This document shows positions 1 to 11,535 of a stretch of DNA of 64,000 nucleotides, in pieces. Positions within the stretch are counted from its first letter, which is position 1. Each line of letters opens with the position of its first letter. The notes beneath the pieces were generated by a model that saw nothing but the letters and a program-made list of their open reading frames with translations, ran no database searches and had not been told where the DNA came from. This DNA is from Solanum dulcamara (taxonomy: Eukaryota; Streptophyta; Magnoliopsida; Solanales; Solanaceae): contig NC_077239.1 in the NCBI RefSeq assembly GCF_947179165.1, forward strand, positions 21,731,134 through 21,795,133, read 5' to 3'. Position numbers and translations under genes: made by a program.

Positions 1-191
1 AATAGGAAATAACATAACAGCTCAACATAAATACAAAACATCTCAAAATTGCATAAAATATGAAATCTTAAATTTCCAATGAAAATATAACCTTAAAACT
101 CTTTTCATGAACATGAATGCATATGAAAATATGAGAATGATTGTAACACATGATGAGAGTAGAATGATCAGGAAGTGACTAAATACCTTAA
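1..191. other. AT-rich flank, possibly 3' non-coding part of a reverse gypsy element
   Basis: No credible gene. The wording (for example a block around 106-125 with 'ttttcatgaacatgaatgcata') loosely resembles the stretch between chromodomain and polypurine tract in element D on the minus strand (about 36380-36415). It may therefore be element debris. The match is by eye and weak. Confidence 0.3.
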
Positions 192-1933
192 TGTCACAAC
201 CAAACTTAGGGCCTAGTTGTAACACGACGTTCGAAACCTCGAAGGGCTCCAACCAAGACTCTTGAAATATCATTAAGCATACATAAGGTAAAGTAAATGC
301 AGAAATAACATATGACGAGTCTAAAACATGATCATGAGAGAAGAGTAAACTTGACAATATAGAATCCCTAAAGTAGGTCCAACAATGCCTCTACTACATA
401 AGATGGGCGGGGGCTAAGACATATCCCTAGATCACCCTCAAATCTTAACGGAAATAAAAGTCTTCGGAAGCAAATAACTCATAACTAGTCCCCGATAGAT
501 GAAGACTCACCAACACTTCTCTGGATGGGAACTCTACTAGCCACATGTGATATGAGCGTGATCCTAAACCTCTACATTATAAGAAAATATAGGCAACAAT
601 ATGTGTTAGTACGTTTGAATGTACTAAGTATGAAGGCCTGACATACAGTACAAATCATAGAATGTAATGATCAATTAACGTACATGATAAAAGAGTATGG
701 GTAAATCCATGAGAAAGCCATAATGATCAAAGCATTTAAAAGGCATGGTTAGAGACCATAAAATAACATAAGCAAAAGTATACATATATGTTGGATAGAA
801 CCATAACCGACAATAAGACCATGTGAGCTATAAAATGGAATTCCGATGTCTCCCCATACAACGGGAAAAAAAGAGAGTCTACTTTCCAAGGTAGACTCTA
901 CCCTGGTAGGTGGGTCATGTACATACGCTATAGGTGGATCCAGCAGATAAGAGAATGTAGTTTAAGGGGCTTGAGACTGATCCTAAGGCTTTTGGTAGGG
1001 CCCCTACCATAAAGTCCACTCGGTGCTAAGTCAAATCCCATGGAATACATAACATAGTAATCATACTTAGCATATATCATAACTTGGTCATAAGATTCAT
1101 AATTCATAGAGTAGCCCATTTTCATGTCATACTTGCAATGTGAGTATAATCCTTTCAACATTAGAATATCATGCTTGCATAATTCATTTCATTAGGTTCC
1201 TAAGTCACCACATTGGGACCTAAGTCACCATTCTTGATAACTTGCATATAATTCATATATTGAACATACTTATAATTCATGATAATAATTCATACTTAAA
1301 TTTACAGTAAAAATCATATACATAGTCAATTTGAATAAAAACCATGATAGTACTTTGAAATAGTTTAATTCTTAATCATACTTCATAATATCATCATTGA
1401 AAATAGCTTGATGCATGGGCATTCATAATTCTTATTGAAATCATGCAATTCATGTAGAAACATACTTATAATGATCATTTATAATGATCAAAAACATAAT
1501 TGAAACAACTCCTTGCAATTCATTAAATTATGGTTACAATCCTAATTGGGATTCATGAGATTTTGAAAAAAAACTTGGGACTCCATGGGTGAAAGGTGCC
1601 CATGGATAAATCCCTGTATACCTTGAATGAATTTTGAACTTGGAATTGAAAAAGAAGACTGTTCTTGAAGAAATCCTAGCCAAAGCTTGATGAAGAAGAT
1701 GAACTTTTGAAGAACTTTGGGAAAGAATTCTTAAAGTTGTTTGGAAGTTAATGAGGGAAAAGAATAGGTTAAGGAGTATTTAGGATAATTTTGTAATGAA
1801 TCTAGTCCCAAAAAGTCCACATACATTAATGGAAAAATAGGTAAATGACCGAATTACCCTTCATTTAACTATGACTGGAACTCACCACATAGGGCCCATC
1901 ACGGTCCGTGATGCTCATCCCGGCCCATGGTGG
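192..1933 (-). repeat. LTR1, left part of an old reverse-strand LTR split by element A
   Basis: It starts TGTCACAACC at 192, the reverse complement of a typical '...GGTTGTGACA' LTR 3' end. It then runs through the same R-U5 landmarks as the other LTRs here: 'gcctagttgtaacacg', 'gaagggctcc', 'ttagtacgtttgaatgtact' and 'ggatccagcag'. At 1868-1933 it enters a U3 rich in 'cggtccgtgatg / cggcccatgg' words. It stops abruptly at 1933, where element A begins, and resumes at 11192. The missing partner LTR is not in the window. Confidence 0.75.
1929..1933. repeat. Target site duplication GGTGG, left copy (element A)
   Basis: GGTGG directly abuts the TGTGACGACCC terminus of element A. An identical GGTGG lies at 11187-11191 directly after the other terminus. 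Removing A and one copy rejoins LTR1 into a continuous U3 ('ccatggtggtgtccgtg'). Gypsy integrases make 5-bp duplications, so this fixes both ends of A. Confidence 0.85.
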
Positions 1934-3996
1934 TGTGACGACCCGAACTAGGGCTAAGACACGATATGGCGATCGGGATGTGAGGGACCCCAACCATAAG
2001 ACATCTTAGCATACATCATATACATAAGGTAAATAAATATGATAATAAGATATAAGTGGAAGTAAGAACTCAATGGGGATGGGACTAAGGGAAATCAACT
2101 CAATAGACGTCCAAATCGGACTACATCAAAAGGCTTCTAATCATGCCTCTAGTCTAGTCTTTGATGGGGGCTTAGGATAAGCTTCTGACTCACCCTAACA
2201 ATAGAAAAAAGTCAAGTAACAACAATAATAAAAGTCATGTCCTTCATAGAATGAGGACTCACCAATTCCTTAAGAATATCGGGCAACTCTAGCCGTGAAT
2301 AGGATGATCGAGAACGTCATATGTCCCTACATTATGAGACAATATAGTAAAAATATGCGTTAGTTAGTTTGAATGTACTAAGTATGTGAGTTATGCATGA
2401 ACAATTAATAAAGAACATGAACAATATGCCATAAGATACATGACCAATCATAATGAACATTAATAAAGCTTAAAAACATTTGAAAACATATGAAACACAT
2501 GGTCAATGCACATCATAAGACATAATCATAAACTCATATCTTGACATTTATATTATATGGGTTAAGAAATTTAACCGACATCTAAGACTATGCGAGCTAT
2601 CACATGGAATCCGATGATACCCATATCGAAAAGGGGAAGGCTACCTATCCAGGGTATACTCCATCGTGATACTCATCTCAACTCAACTCAACTATACTAT
2701 ATGTGTATCCACTAGCTAGGCCATGAAAGCAATCCGATGCGGGCAATGTAGTTTGGGAATTTAGGTTCTACTAGGATTCTGTTAGATTCTCTTAGGTAAC
2801 TAACTGCATTACCGGACCAAACCCCACCTAGACGCCCTCTCGATGCTTAGTCAATATCCCAATGAAAAACTCATAAAAACATCATAACTTAATAGGGAAA
2901 GATAGTAACTGCCTATCAATCTATCTTTAAAACATATTAGGAATAGCTCATTAATTAGTGATTCATAAGAATCCATAACTTAAGTGAGAATTGTACTTAT
3001 CACCATCTTTAACATAATTATGTGAGAATTAGACTTATCATACAATAATAACTTCTTTGATCTTAACTTTGATCGTCATCATAAATTCTTTGATATTAAG
3101 TTTGATCATCATCATAAAATCATAAATCTCAACTTTAAATCATGAAAACTTTCTTTAAATATCATTGAACTCATGATCAATTTATGAAAATAATCTATAA
3201 CTTCATAATCTTAACTTGAAATTAGGTTTATGCATGGGCATTCATAATTCAACTTAAAATGAGGCAATTCATGTGGAAGATGACTTATAATGATCATTGA
3301 TAATATCTAAAAATGGAATTGAATCAGCCCAATGCAATTTGTCAAACTAGGGTTTCTAATCAAATGAAATTAAATGAAATCATTGAGAAAACTTTGGGAC
3401 TTCATGTGTGAAAGAAACCCATAAATCAATCCCCACATACCATGATTGAATTCACTTTAGAATTGAGAAGGAAACCATGAAGAAATACGAAACCCTAGCT
3501 TATGGATTGAAGAAGAAACCTTGAGAGACTTTGAAGTTCTTGTATTAGTGATATTTTGAAGAATAAATTGAATAGGATTGGAATTTGAAGAATTGAACTG
3601 AACTTTGGAAAAGAAATAATTACCCCTCATTAAATTTTGGATTATAGACCTACGGGATCCTTTCTACGGGATGTACAAATATTGATGAGTTGTCGAAATG
3701 ACTCATCCTACAGGCTTTGGAAAAGGCTTGACCTTGAGGGATTTTTGAAATATGGTCTCTAAAGTCTATCTACGAGTTGCATCCACGGGTCGTCTAAGGG
3801 ATTATAAATCGTAAACTTGAGTCATATCACCTTCCTTTGATTTTGGTCATGATGAACTGCTAAGGGTTACTCCACGACTTATTCCTATGACTCGTAGGAC
3901 TGGATACAAGTCATAGAGTGACTCGTAAGGCTGAGATAAGTTAAAATTTTAAGGATTTCTTTTGTGTCCGACTCTCCGACTTCCAGGGTTCTTACA
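1934..3996 (-). repeat. 3' LTR of element A
   Basis: It runs from TGTGACGACCC (1934) to ...GTTCTTACA (3996), matching the 8895-11186 LTR throughout. It is about 230 bp shorter. Most of the gap is one U3 deletion between 'ctttggaaaagg' and 'ttgaccttgaggg' (near 3727), where the other LTR carries about 190 extra bases (about 10730-10918). Its U3 repeats short 'gactcgtag/ctacgagt' words. Confidence 0.85.
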
Positions 3997-4012
3997 ATAT
4001 CTCTCCCTTGGG
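3997..4012 (-). other. Polypurine tract of element A
   Basis: On the minus strand this reads CCCAAGGGAGAGATAT and directly abuts the 3' LTR. It is followed upstream by the conserved 'cattcgaggatgaat' block. It primes plus-strand DNA synthesis in the element cycle. Equivalent tracts lie at 17622-17638 (B), 28932-28945 (C), 50581-50596 (E) and 57591-57606 (F). Confidence 0.75.
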
Positions 4013-4277
4013 AATATTCATCCTCGAATGAGATTAAATTATCATAGGAAGGACACGTAAAGAGTACTATCCACCCAACATGAATATAATGACACCTTCA
4101 AATGCATGGAACATGAAACTTCACCTTAATATAAAATCATGACTTAAAAATCAACTTTTCATGAACATGTATGTACATGAATGACATAGGAGGAACTGAA
4201 TATATATGAGATCAACTAACTTTGAATAAGAACAACTTACTACTCTAGGTTAAAGTAGAGGGAAAGAGATACAGGTA
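4013..4277 (-). other. 3' untranslated internal region of element A
   Basis: About 260 bp between the chromodomain stop and the polypurine tract. No ORF. It resembles the same interval in B, D, E and F (AT-rich, with 'catgaacatgtatgtacatgaatg'). Confidence 0.6.
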
Positions 4278-4553
4278 TCATTTCATTATATATGCCTCCG
4301 CCTCCCAAGTAGCACTTTCTACTTGTAATTCCTCCACTTCTTTGTTCCTTAACTTCTTAACTTGCCGGCCTATGATTTCCACTGGAACTTCTTTGTAAGT
4401 CAAATTCACTTCAACACTTACATATTCCAATGGCACAATGGAGTTTGGATCACCCATGAAGTTTCTTAACATAGATACATGAGACACCGGGTGAACCATA
4501 GCTAACTCAAGTGGAAAATCTAACTCGTAAGAGACCTTACCAACACTTCTCAA
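4278..4553 (-). pseudogene. Integrase C-terminus and chromodomain, element A
   Basis: A 91-residue ORF. It starts in the integrase tail (GKVSYELDFPLELAMVHP, then VSHVSMLRNFMGDPNS) and continues into a chromodomain remnant: VPVEIIGRQVKKLRNKEV, then SATWEAEAYIMK. The central chromodomain strand (KVLWRNQ in the other copies) is missing, so it has probably lost a few residues as well as its reading frame. In chromoviruses this domain tethers the integration complex to histone marks of heterochromatin. The start is just the first Met of an open stretch, not a true start. Confidence 0.8.
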
Positions 4554-5674
4554 TATGCATTACACCCTTCATTGGTGAAACTTTCAAATAGACCTAATCA
4601 TCCACCTCAAATTCAAGTTCTCATTTTCGAACATCTGAATAGGACTTTTGACTACTTTGAGCCATCTTCAACCTCTCCTTTCTGATTCTTACCTTCTCCG
4701 TAGCATCTATTACCAAATATGGACCAATCAAGGAAATCTCGCAAACTTTAAACCATCCCACTGGGGACCAACATCTTCTCCCATACAATGCTTTAAAGGG
4801 AGCCATTTGGATGCTAAAGTGATAATTATTATTATAGGCAAACTCAATCAATGGAAAATGTTCATCCTTACTTCTTTTAAAATCAATAACACACGCCCTC
4901 AACATATCTTCTAAAGTTTGGATCATTATTTTGGATTGACCATCGGTTTGAGGATAGAAACCGGTACTTAACCTTCATACCAAGACCCTTTTGAGATGAC
5001 TTCCAAAAATATGAAGTGAATTGAGTACATCAGTCCGATATGATGGACAAGGGCACACCATGCAGTCTTACCAACTCGTGCAAATACTACTTGGCATAAT
5101 CTTCGGCACCATATAAAGTCTTAAGCGGTATAAAATAAGCCGACTTGGTCATCTGATCTACCATAACCCAGATAGAATCATGTTGCTTCTTAGTATGATG
5201 CAAACCCGTTATAAAGTCCATATTCACTTCTTCCACCTTTCAAGTTAGAATTTCAATGTCTTCGCTTAGACCTCCCAGACTTTGATGCTCAACTTTAACT
5301 TGTTGGCAATATATCCTTCTTCATGCCATTCCACTTATACACTTCCCTCAAATTATAATACATCTTGGTGGAACCCGGATGAATCGAACATTGAGAAATA
5401 GGAGCCTCATTCAATATGAACTCTCTTAAACCATCAATATTAGCTACACACAACTGGCCTTAGTAACATAGCACACCATCTCACCCTTGGGAGAAAGACT
5501 CAATATCTTTTTCAACAACCGACTTCTTTAACTCAACAGACATTGGATCATAGTCTTGTTTGGACTTAACATCCACCACAAGATACTATTCTGACTCATT
5601 ATGCACAAGAACACCTCCATTACTAGAATCAACCAAATGCACCCCTAATCATGTCAATCTAAGAACATCTTTGA
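4554..5674 (-). pseudogene. Integrase, element A (degenerate)
   Basis: Integrase is traceable in short frames. The N-terminal region lies near 5290-5450. The first catalytic Asp sits in NMDFITG near 5225. The second is in IISD followed by a stop near 5030. The third catalytic region reads DGQSKIMIQTLED near 4925, where other copies have GQAER, so the catalytic Glu is replaced by Lys. The piece 4621-4926 then covers [19 protein letters not shown] and ALYGRRCWSPVGWF. It would insert element cDNA into the genome; here it cannot be active. Confidence 0.8.
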
Positions 5675-6970
5675 TCAATTATTTCTAACCTCTTCAACAT
5701 GCACAACACTACTCATGGACAACCTACTTAGTGTATTGGCAACCACATTAGCTTTGTCGGGATGATACAATACACTCATGTCATAGTCCTTCAATAATTC
5801 AAGCCATCTCCTTTGTTGAAGGTACAAATCATTTTGCTTAAACACATATTTTAAACTCTTACGGTCGGTGAATACATCAATATGGACACCATAAAGATAG
5901 TTTCTCCAAATCTTCGAAGAAAACTCAACTGCTACTAGTTTAAGGTCATGGGTTGGATAATTCCATTCATGCAACTTAAGTTGCCTAGAGGAATAGGATA
6001 TTACCTTACCATGTTGCATAGAAACACAACCAATACCAACCCTTAAAACTCCATAATACACCACAAATCCACCAGACCCTTCCAGTAGAGTCAAGATAGG
6101 AGCGGTAGTGAGACAATCTTTCAACTCTTGAAAACTCTTTTCACAAGCTTCCAAACATTGAAACTTCACCTTCTTTAGAGTTAACTTGGTCAAAGGTGAT
6201 GATATTGATGAAAATCCTTCCACAAATCTTCTATAGTATCCATCTAGGCCGAAGAAACTTCTAATATCCGAAGGAGATAATGGTCTAGGCCAATTCTTAA
6301 CTGCCTCAGTTTTCTTAGGATCAACCATAATTCCTTTACCGGACACAATGTGACCAAGAAAATCCACCTCCGTTAACAAAAAATCATACTTATTAAACTT
6401 GGCAAATAATTGCTTATCCCTTGGATTTTGCAACACAATCCTCATATGATTAGCATGCTCTTCCTCATCCCGAAAGTAAACCAATATATCATTAATAAAT
6501 ACAATTACAAACATGTCCAAATATTGTTTGAACACGCTAGTAATCAAGTCCATGAATGTCGCTGGGCATTGGTCAAACCAAATGACATAACTAAGAACTC
6601 ATAATGGCCATCCCTTATTCGAAATACCATCTTGGAAATATCACACTCTCTCACCCTCAATTGGTGATGACCAGAATGAACATCAATCTTAGAAAAATAC
6701 CTAGCTCCTTGTAATTGGTCAAACAAATCATCTATCCTCGAGATCAGATATCTATTCTTGATGGTTACTTTGTTCAATTATCGGTAATCAATACACATAC
6801 GTAGGAAACCATCCTTCTTTCTAAAAAATAAAATGGGAGCATCCCGTGGGGATATGCTTGGTCTAATGAAACCTTTTTCTAATAACTCTTTCAATTGGTC
6901 CTTCAACTCCTTTAACTCCATCGGGGAAATTTATTACGGAGGAATAGAAATAGATTGAGTACTTGGAAGA
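5675..6970 (-). pseudogene. Reverse transcriptase and RNase H, element A (dead active sites)
   Basis: Two overlapping frames. 6544-6777 carries the RT fingers ([43 protein letters not shown]). A frameshift near 6550 leads to 5675-6553 (292 residues) with the palm and RNase H. The catalytic motif is FIND at residues 19-22 instead of FIDD, so one metal-binding Asp is gone. In RNase H the first Asp (CDAS) has become YGVL and the last (ADALSR) has become ANTLSR. THDLKL and FTDRKSL remain. The neighbouring frame upstream of 6777 also contains stops. Confidence 0.88.
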
Positions 6971-6974
6971 AGGT

Positions 6975-7560
6975 CTATACCAAAATCAATCTCCCTTTTG
7001 AGAGGGATACAGGTAGATCATCAAGAAACACATTCGGAAACTGATTAACAATAGGGATCGACTCTAAAATAGGGGCTTCGAAATTTTCATCCCTAACCCT
7101 CACAAGATGGTAGATACATCCCTTGGAAATCATTTTTCGATCTTTAAGGCAGGAAATGAATTGTCCTTTAAACACAAAATTACTACCCTTCCATTCTAGG
7201 ATAGGCTTATTTGGGAATTGGAACTTAACAACTTAGGTTCTACAATCATTAGAAGCATAACATGCATATAGCCAATCGATACCAAGGATAATAGTAAAAT
7301 CAGTCATCTTAAGCTCAACTAGATCACATAAGGTAACTTCATGGAAAACTAAAATCAGACAATTTCTATAAACTCTTTTACCCATAACTGACTTACCTAC
7401 GGGAGTATAAATGAAAAAAGGCTCTAACTTTGTTTTGGGGATAACCTCAAATCTCATGGCCACACTAGGGGAACCAAAAGACAAATTTGCATCTAGATCA
7501 AGTAAGGCATAAACATCATAGTAAAAGACTCGTAACATACTGGTAACAACATCAGGAGTC
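6975..7560 (-). pseudogene. Aspartic protease and linker, element A
   Basis: 7233-7538 encodes a retropepsin-like domain: VYALLDLDANLSFGSP holds the active-site loop, but the usual DPGA/DSGA core reads DLDA. GIDWLYACYASNDC is the conserved distal motif. 6975-7175 is the linker to RT ([28 protein letters not shown]). The protease would cleave the Gag-Pol polyprotein. Stops separate the two frames. Confidence 0.8.
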
Positions 7561-7571
7561 TTCTCTACCTC

Positions 7572-8681
7572 TTACCTACCATGGAGAGCATAAAACCTAT
7601 TATTGAGTTGACCACCCTTTTGTTGCACTTGAGCACCTTTAGCAACTTGTCCTTGAGGACGAGCATCTTTCACCTTATATTTCTTAACATGATGACCCAT
7701 CTTATTCAAACTGGTTAGACACCCACCCTTGTTATTCTTACTACATTTCTTATATGCGGTAGTAAATTGGCCAGTAGGAGGACTTCCTTGAGGGTTAGGA
7801 ATGGGAACCTTATCCTTGTCAAACCTTGGAGTAGTGGTATTAGAGGACCCTTGGTCAAAGTACCTTTGGCAAAGATAAGGGCGTCCACCACCTCTGGACT
7901 TACCATGAGAGAAATTACCACCATCAGACCTTGGCCTCTTGGACTCCTTATTCTTCTCCTTTAGCTTCTCGCCCTCTATTTTCTCCATATAGGTCATGAG
8001 TGTAGATATGTATGACTCAAGAATCAACATAGATATTTTATACTCCTTTTTGGCCATATCCGACACACCTGACACAAACTTTCTCATACTAGCTCTTGAT
8101 TCAGCAACCATGAATAGAGCATACTTTGACAATTGAGTAAACTTGAGGGCATACTCCTTCACACTTATACCGCCTTGCTAAAGGTTTATAAGCTCTTGTA
8201 CTTTGGCTTCCCTTAACTCCAATGGGAAAAAGTGATTAATAAATACTCTTTTAAACTCATTCCAAGTCACAGGATCTACCTCTCTAGGCCTCACACTTTT
8301 CTATTGATCAAACCAAATTTGAGCAACGCCTTTTAATTGATACATGGCCAACTCCTCCCTCTCAACCGAGCTAACCCCCATGATCTAAACAATCTTATAT
8401 TTTCTATTAACAAACTCTTATGGATCATCATCAACTTTAGAACCCCAAAACTCCAGAGGATTCATCTTCATGAAATCACGAACTTTTGTTATAGCCGTAC
8501 CCACATCCAGGTTCACAGGATCAACCACCTCATAATTGGCTTGAGCCATAATATCTTCAGCAAGTACTTGAAAGGCCGCTCATAAATTGATATTAGAAAC
8601 TTGATCATTTATAGGATTATTCAGAGCTTGTAACTCTTCCTTAACCACACTCCTTCTAGTAGGGTATCTTCGTGGAGGCAA
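7572..8681 (-). pseudogene. gag (capsid/nucleocapsid), element A
   Basis: The open part, 7572-8162 (196 residues), starts MKEYALKFTQLSKYALFMV, the capsid C-terminal half. A basic linker (KRPRSDGGNFSHGKSRGGGRP) follows, then a decayed zinc-knuckle region (KKCSKNNKGGCLTSLNKMGHHVKKYK) that lacks the second CX2C pair. The N-terminal half upstream to 8681 is recognisable in other frames but full of stops. By comparison with F ('tttttagaaaATGactccacgaag', 52885), the start codon should be at 8679-8681, where the minus strand reads TTG ('agaaTTTGcctccacgaag'). The start is therefore probably lost. Confidence 0.78.
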
Positions 8682-8878
8682 ATTCTAAAAATTACAAAGA
8701 ACAAGCGTTAGAGAAAAAGAATTAACCACTCTACCGCACGACATAGATCATGAAAGAAGTAAAACTTTCCTAAGACATTTCATAGCCCCTTATTCATGGA
8801 CTTGAATGCTTTATACCAATAAATAAGACTCTACATAACGCATTATGTTAGACTCCTTAGAACTCTTCTAAACCATGT
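8682..8878 (-). other. 5' leader of element A
   Basis: About 200 bp between primer site and gag. It shares conserved leader words with B, D and F (gcgttag..., 'tctaccgcacgacatag', 'gaatgctttata'). No ORF. In related elements this holds the RNA packaging signal; that role is inferred only from position. Confidence 0.55.
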
Positions 8879-8891
8879 GCTTTGATGCCAA
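8879..8891 (-). other. Primer binding site of element A (tRNA-iMet type)
   Basis: On the minus strand it reads TTGGCATCAAAGC, against the canonical TTGGTATCAGAGC complementary to the 3' end of plant initiator tRNA-Met. It lies 3 nt inside the 5' LTR end. Two mismatches suggest age. Confidence 0.75.
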
Positions 8892-8894
8892 GTT

Positions 8895-11186
8895 TACATG
8901 ACTCGAACAAGGGCCAAGCTATAACATGGAAATCGAGATGTGAGGGATCCCAACCATAAGCCATATTAGCATATACCATATATATTAAATGAAGAAACAT
9001 GATAACAAGATATAAGAGGAAGTAAAAACTCAATGGGGATGAAACAAAGGGAAATTAACTCAATGGACGTCTAAACCGTACTATATCATAAACCGTCTAA
9101 ACATGCCTCTAGTCTAGTCTTTGATGGGGGCTTAGAATAAGCTTCCAGTTCAACCTAACAATAGAAGGAAGTCAATTAACAACAAGAATAAAAGTTATGG
9201 CGTCAATAGAATAAGGACACACCAATTCCTTGAGAATCTAGGGAAACTCTAGCCATGAATAGGATGATCGAGAACGTTGTTCGTCCCTACATTATGAGAC
9301 AATGTAGGGAAAATATGCATTAGTACGTTTGAATGTACTAATTATGTGAGGTATGTATGAATAGTTAATAGGAACGTGAACAATATTCCATAAAATGCAT
9401 GACCAATCATAATGAACATTAATAAAGCTTAAAAGCATATGAAAACATATGAAACTCATGGTCAATGCATAACATAAGACTTCATCATAAAATCATAACT
9501 TAACATTTCACTTGTGTGGGATAATATATTTAACCGACATCTAAGACCATGCAAGTTATTACATGGAATCCAATGATCCCCACATCGAGAAGGGGGAGAT
9601 TTCCTTGCCAGAGTATACTCCATCATAATACTCATCTCAAATCAACTCAAATGTCCTATATGTGGATCCAGTAGCTAGGCCATAAAGGCAATCCTATGCG
9701 GGCAAAGTAGTTTGGGACTTTAGGTTGCTACTAGGATTCCCTTGGATAACTAATTGTGTTACCGTATCGAACCCCACCTAGAATCCCTCTCGATGCTTAG
9801 TCAATATTCGAATGGAAAACTCATAAAAACATGATCATTACTTAATAGGGAATGATAGTAATTGCCTATCAATCCATCTTTAAAACACATTAGGAATAGC
9901 TAATTAACTTAGTGATTCATAAGAATCCATAACTTCGGTCAGAGTTGTACTTATCACCATCTTTAATATGATTTTGGAAGAACTAGACTTATCACACCAT
10001 AATAACTTCTTTGATCTTAACTTTGATCGTCATCATAATTCTTTTGATCTTAACTTTGAACATCATCATAAAATGATAAATCCTAACTTTAAATCATTAA
10101 AACTTTCTTTAAACATCGTTGACCTCATATTCAATTAATGAAAATCATATGTAACTTCATAATCATAACTTGAAATTAGGTTTATGCATGGTCATTCATA
10201 ATTCAATTTAAAATCATGCAATTTATGTGAAAGCATGCTGATAATGATTATTGATAATATCTAAAAAACAAAATTAAATCAGCCCAATACAATTCATCAA
10301 AATTAGGAATCATAATCAATTTAAATTGAATAAAATCTTTGAGAAAAACTTTTGGACTTCATAGGTGAAACGAATCCATGAATCAATGCCTACATGCCTT
10401 GACTGAATTCACTTTAGAATTGAGAAAGAAACCTGAAGAAATTTTGAACCCTATCTTGTAGATTGAAAAAGAAACCTTAAGAGAGTTTGAAGTTCTTTCC
10501 TTGGTGAAATTTAGAAGAATGAATTGAATAGGACAGGAATCTGAAGAATTGAAGATATATAGATTTTGAACTTGACTATAAAAGTGTCTAGGTTCATTAA
10601 ATCAAACTTTAGAAAAGATATAATTACCCTCATAAAAATTTAGATTTTGGAACTATGGGACCCTCTCTATGGATCGTAGAAGTATTGACTAGTTCTCAAA
10701 AGGACTCATCTTGCAGGCTTTGGAAAAGGTCTGAAAATTAGGTCTTTGAAGTTTGAAAACGGGCCTATTCTACGAACTATAAACTTCATTATGACTCAAT
10801 AAATACATCCGCCTACAGGTCCCAAAACCTGCAAAAATATAAGTCTCTAAAGTTTTGTTATGCGTCATTCCTACGACTCAGAACATCTTCTGCGGTCCAT
10901 CCTATCAAGTTGTAGAATTGACCTTGAGGGATTTCTGAAACATGGTCTCTTAGGTCTATCTACGAGTTGCATCTATGGTCCATCTAAGGGATTATGAGTC
11001 ATAAACATGAGTCATAAGACCTTCTGTTAAGCTTGGTCATGATCAACTACTAAGGGTCACTCCATGACTTATTCCTATGACTCATAGGACTAGCAACAAG
11101 TCGTAGAGTGACTCGTAAGGCTGAAGTCAGTCAAATATTTAAGGATTTATTTTGGGTTCCAACTCTTTGAATTACGGGGTCTTATA
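8895..11186 (-). repeat. 5' LTR of element A
   Basis: It is 2292 bp, from TACATGACTCGAAC (8895, decayed TG terminus) to ...GGGTCTTATA (11186, decayed CA). It aligns along its length with 1934-3996 and retains the U3 block missing there. Point differences are frequent by eye, so A is not recent. The internal 'tttgatc(g/a)tcatcataa' words near 10010-10075 repeat about twice. Confidence 0.85.
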
Positions 11187-11191
11187 GGTGG
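11187..11191. repeat. Target site duplication GGTGG, right copy (element A)
   Basis: It directly follows the 5' LTR terminus of A and is identical to 1929-1933. Confidence 0.85.
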
Positions 11192-11505
11192 TGTCCGTGA
11201 TAATTGACTTGGACTGAAAATTCTGGGGTTACAGGGTAAGAGTTTCAGAACACTGTCCATGGAATCCTTCACTGTCTGTGGAAGTCATCATTGTCCGTGA
11301 ACTATAAAGGTGGTGCAGGCTGTGAAGCATGGTCTGTAGGAATGACCACTATGGAACCCACCATGATCTGTGAAAAGATACATGGCCTGTGGTGGTGAGG
11401 TGTTGTCCCTACCATTAGGATCATTTTCTGAGGTCTTAGGGAGGGGTAACAATGGAATGCATCATGACTTGTGATGATCACTACAGTCCATAGATGAATG
11501 TTATT
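11192..11505 (-). repeat. LTR1, right part (U3)
   Basis: This continues the U3 interrupted at 1933. It is made of repeated 'gtccgtg / gtccatggaatcc / gtctgtggaagtc / ggcctgtggtgg' words, the same vocabulary as 1880-1933. Its own U3 terminus (an expected ...TTACA on the plus strand) is absent, so LTR1 is truncated near 11505, where a plus-strand element tail begins. Confidence 0.7.
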
Positions 11506-11510
11506 TGAGG

Positions 11511-11535
11511 ACAAATGTTCCTAAGGGGGAGATAA
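11511..11535 (+). other. Internal 3' tail plus polypurine tract of a lost element
   Basis: 'ttatttgaggacaaatgtt' followed by 'cctaagggggagataa' matches the end of B's own internal region at 17606-17638. It should lie upstream of a 3' LTR, yet here it precedes B's 5' LTR. This implies the LTR at 11536 was once the 3' LTR of another copy. Confidence 0.7.

Larger units (their letters stand above)
1934..11186 (-). mobile_element. Element A: full-length but dead Ty3/gypsy chromovirus
   Basis: A 9.25-kb minus-strand element. In its own direction it runs: 5' LTR 8895-11186, primer site 8879-8891, gag 7572-8681, protease 7233-7560, RT/RNase H 5675-6970, integrase 4554-5674, chromodomain 4278-4553, polypurine tract 3997-4012, 3' LTR 1934-3996. 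GGTGG flanks both ends, so it integrated as a whole into LTR1. All genes carry stops or frameshifts. Active-site residues of RT (FIDD changed to FIND), RNase H and integrase are lost. Long LTRs and a chromodomain suggest Tekay/Del; that clade call is inference. Confidence 0.92.

Noticed and set aside
43..357. 104-codon minus-strand frame with hydrophobic stretches
   Set aside because: It crosses the LTR1 terminus at 192 and shows no domain; AT-rich DNA readily gives such hydrophobic frames.
4648..4914. Plus-strand frame over the integrase of A
   Set aside because: Antisense shadow of a real integrase sequence; the same kind of shadow recurs at 16588-16910 and 56677-56886.
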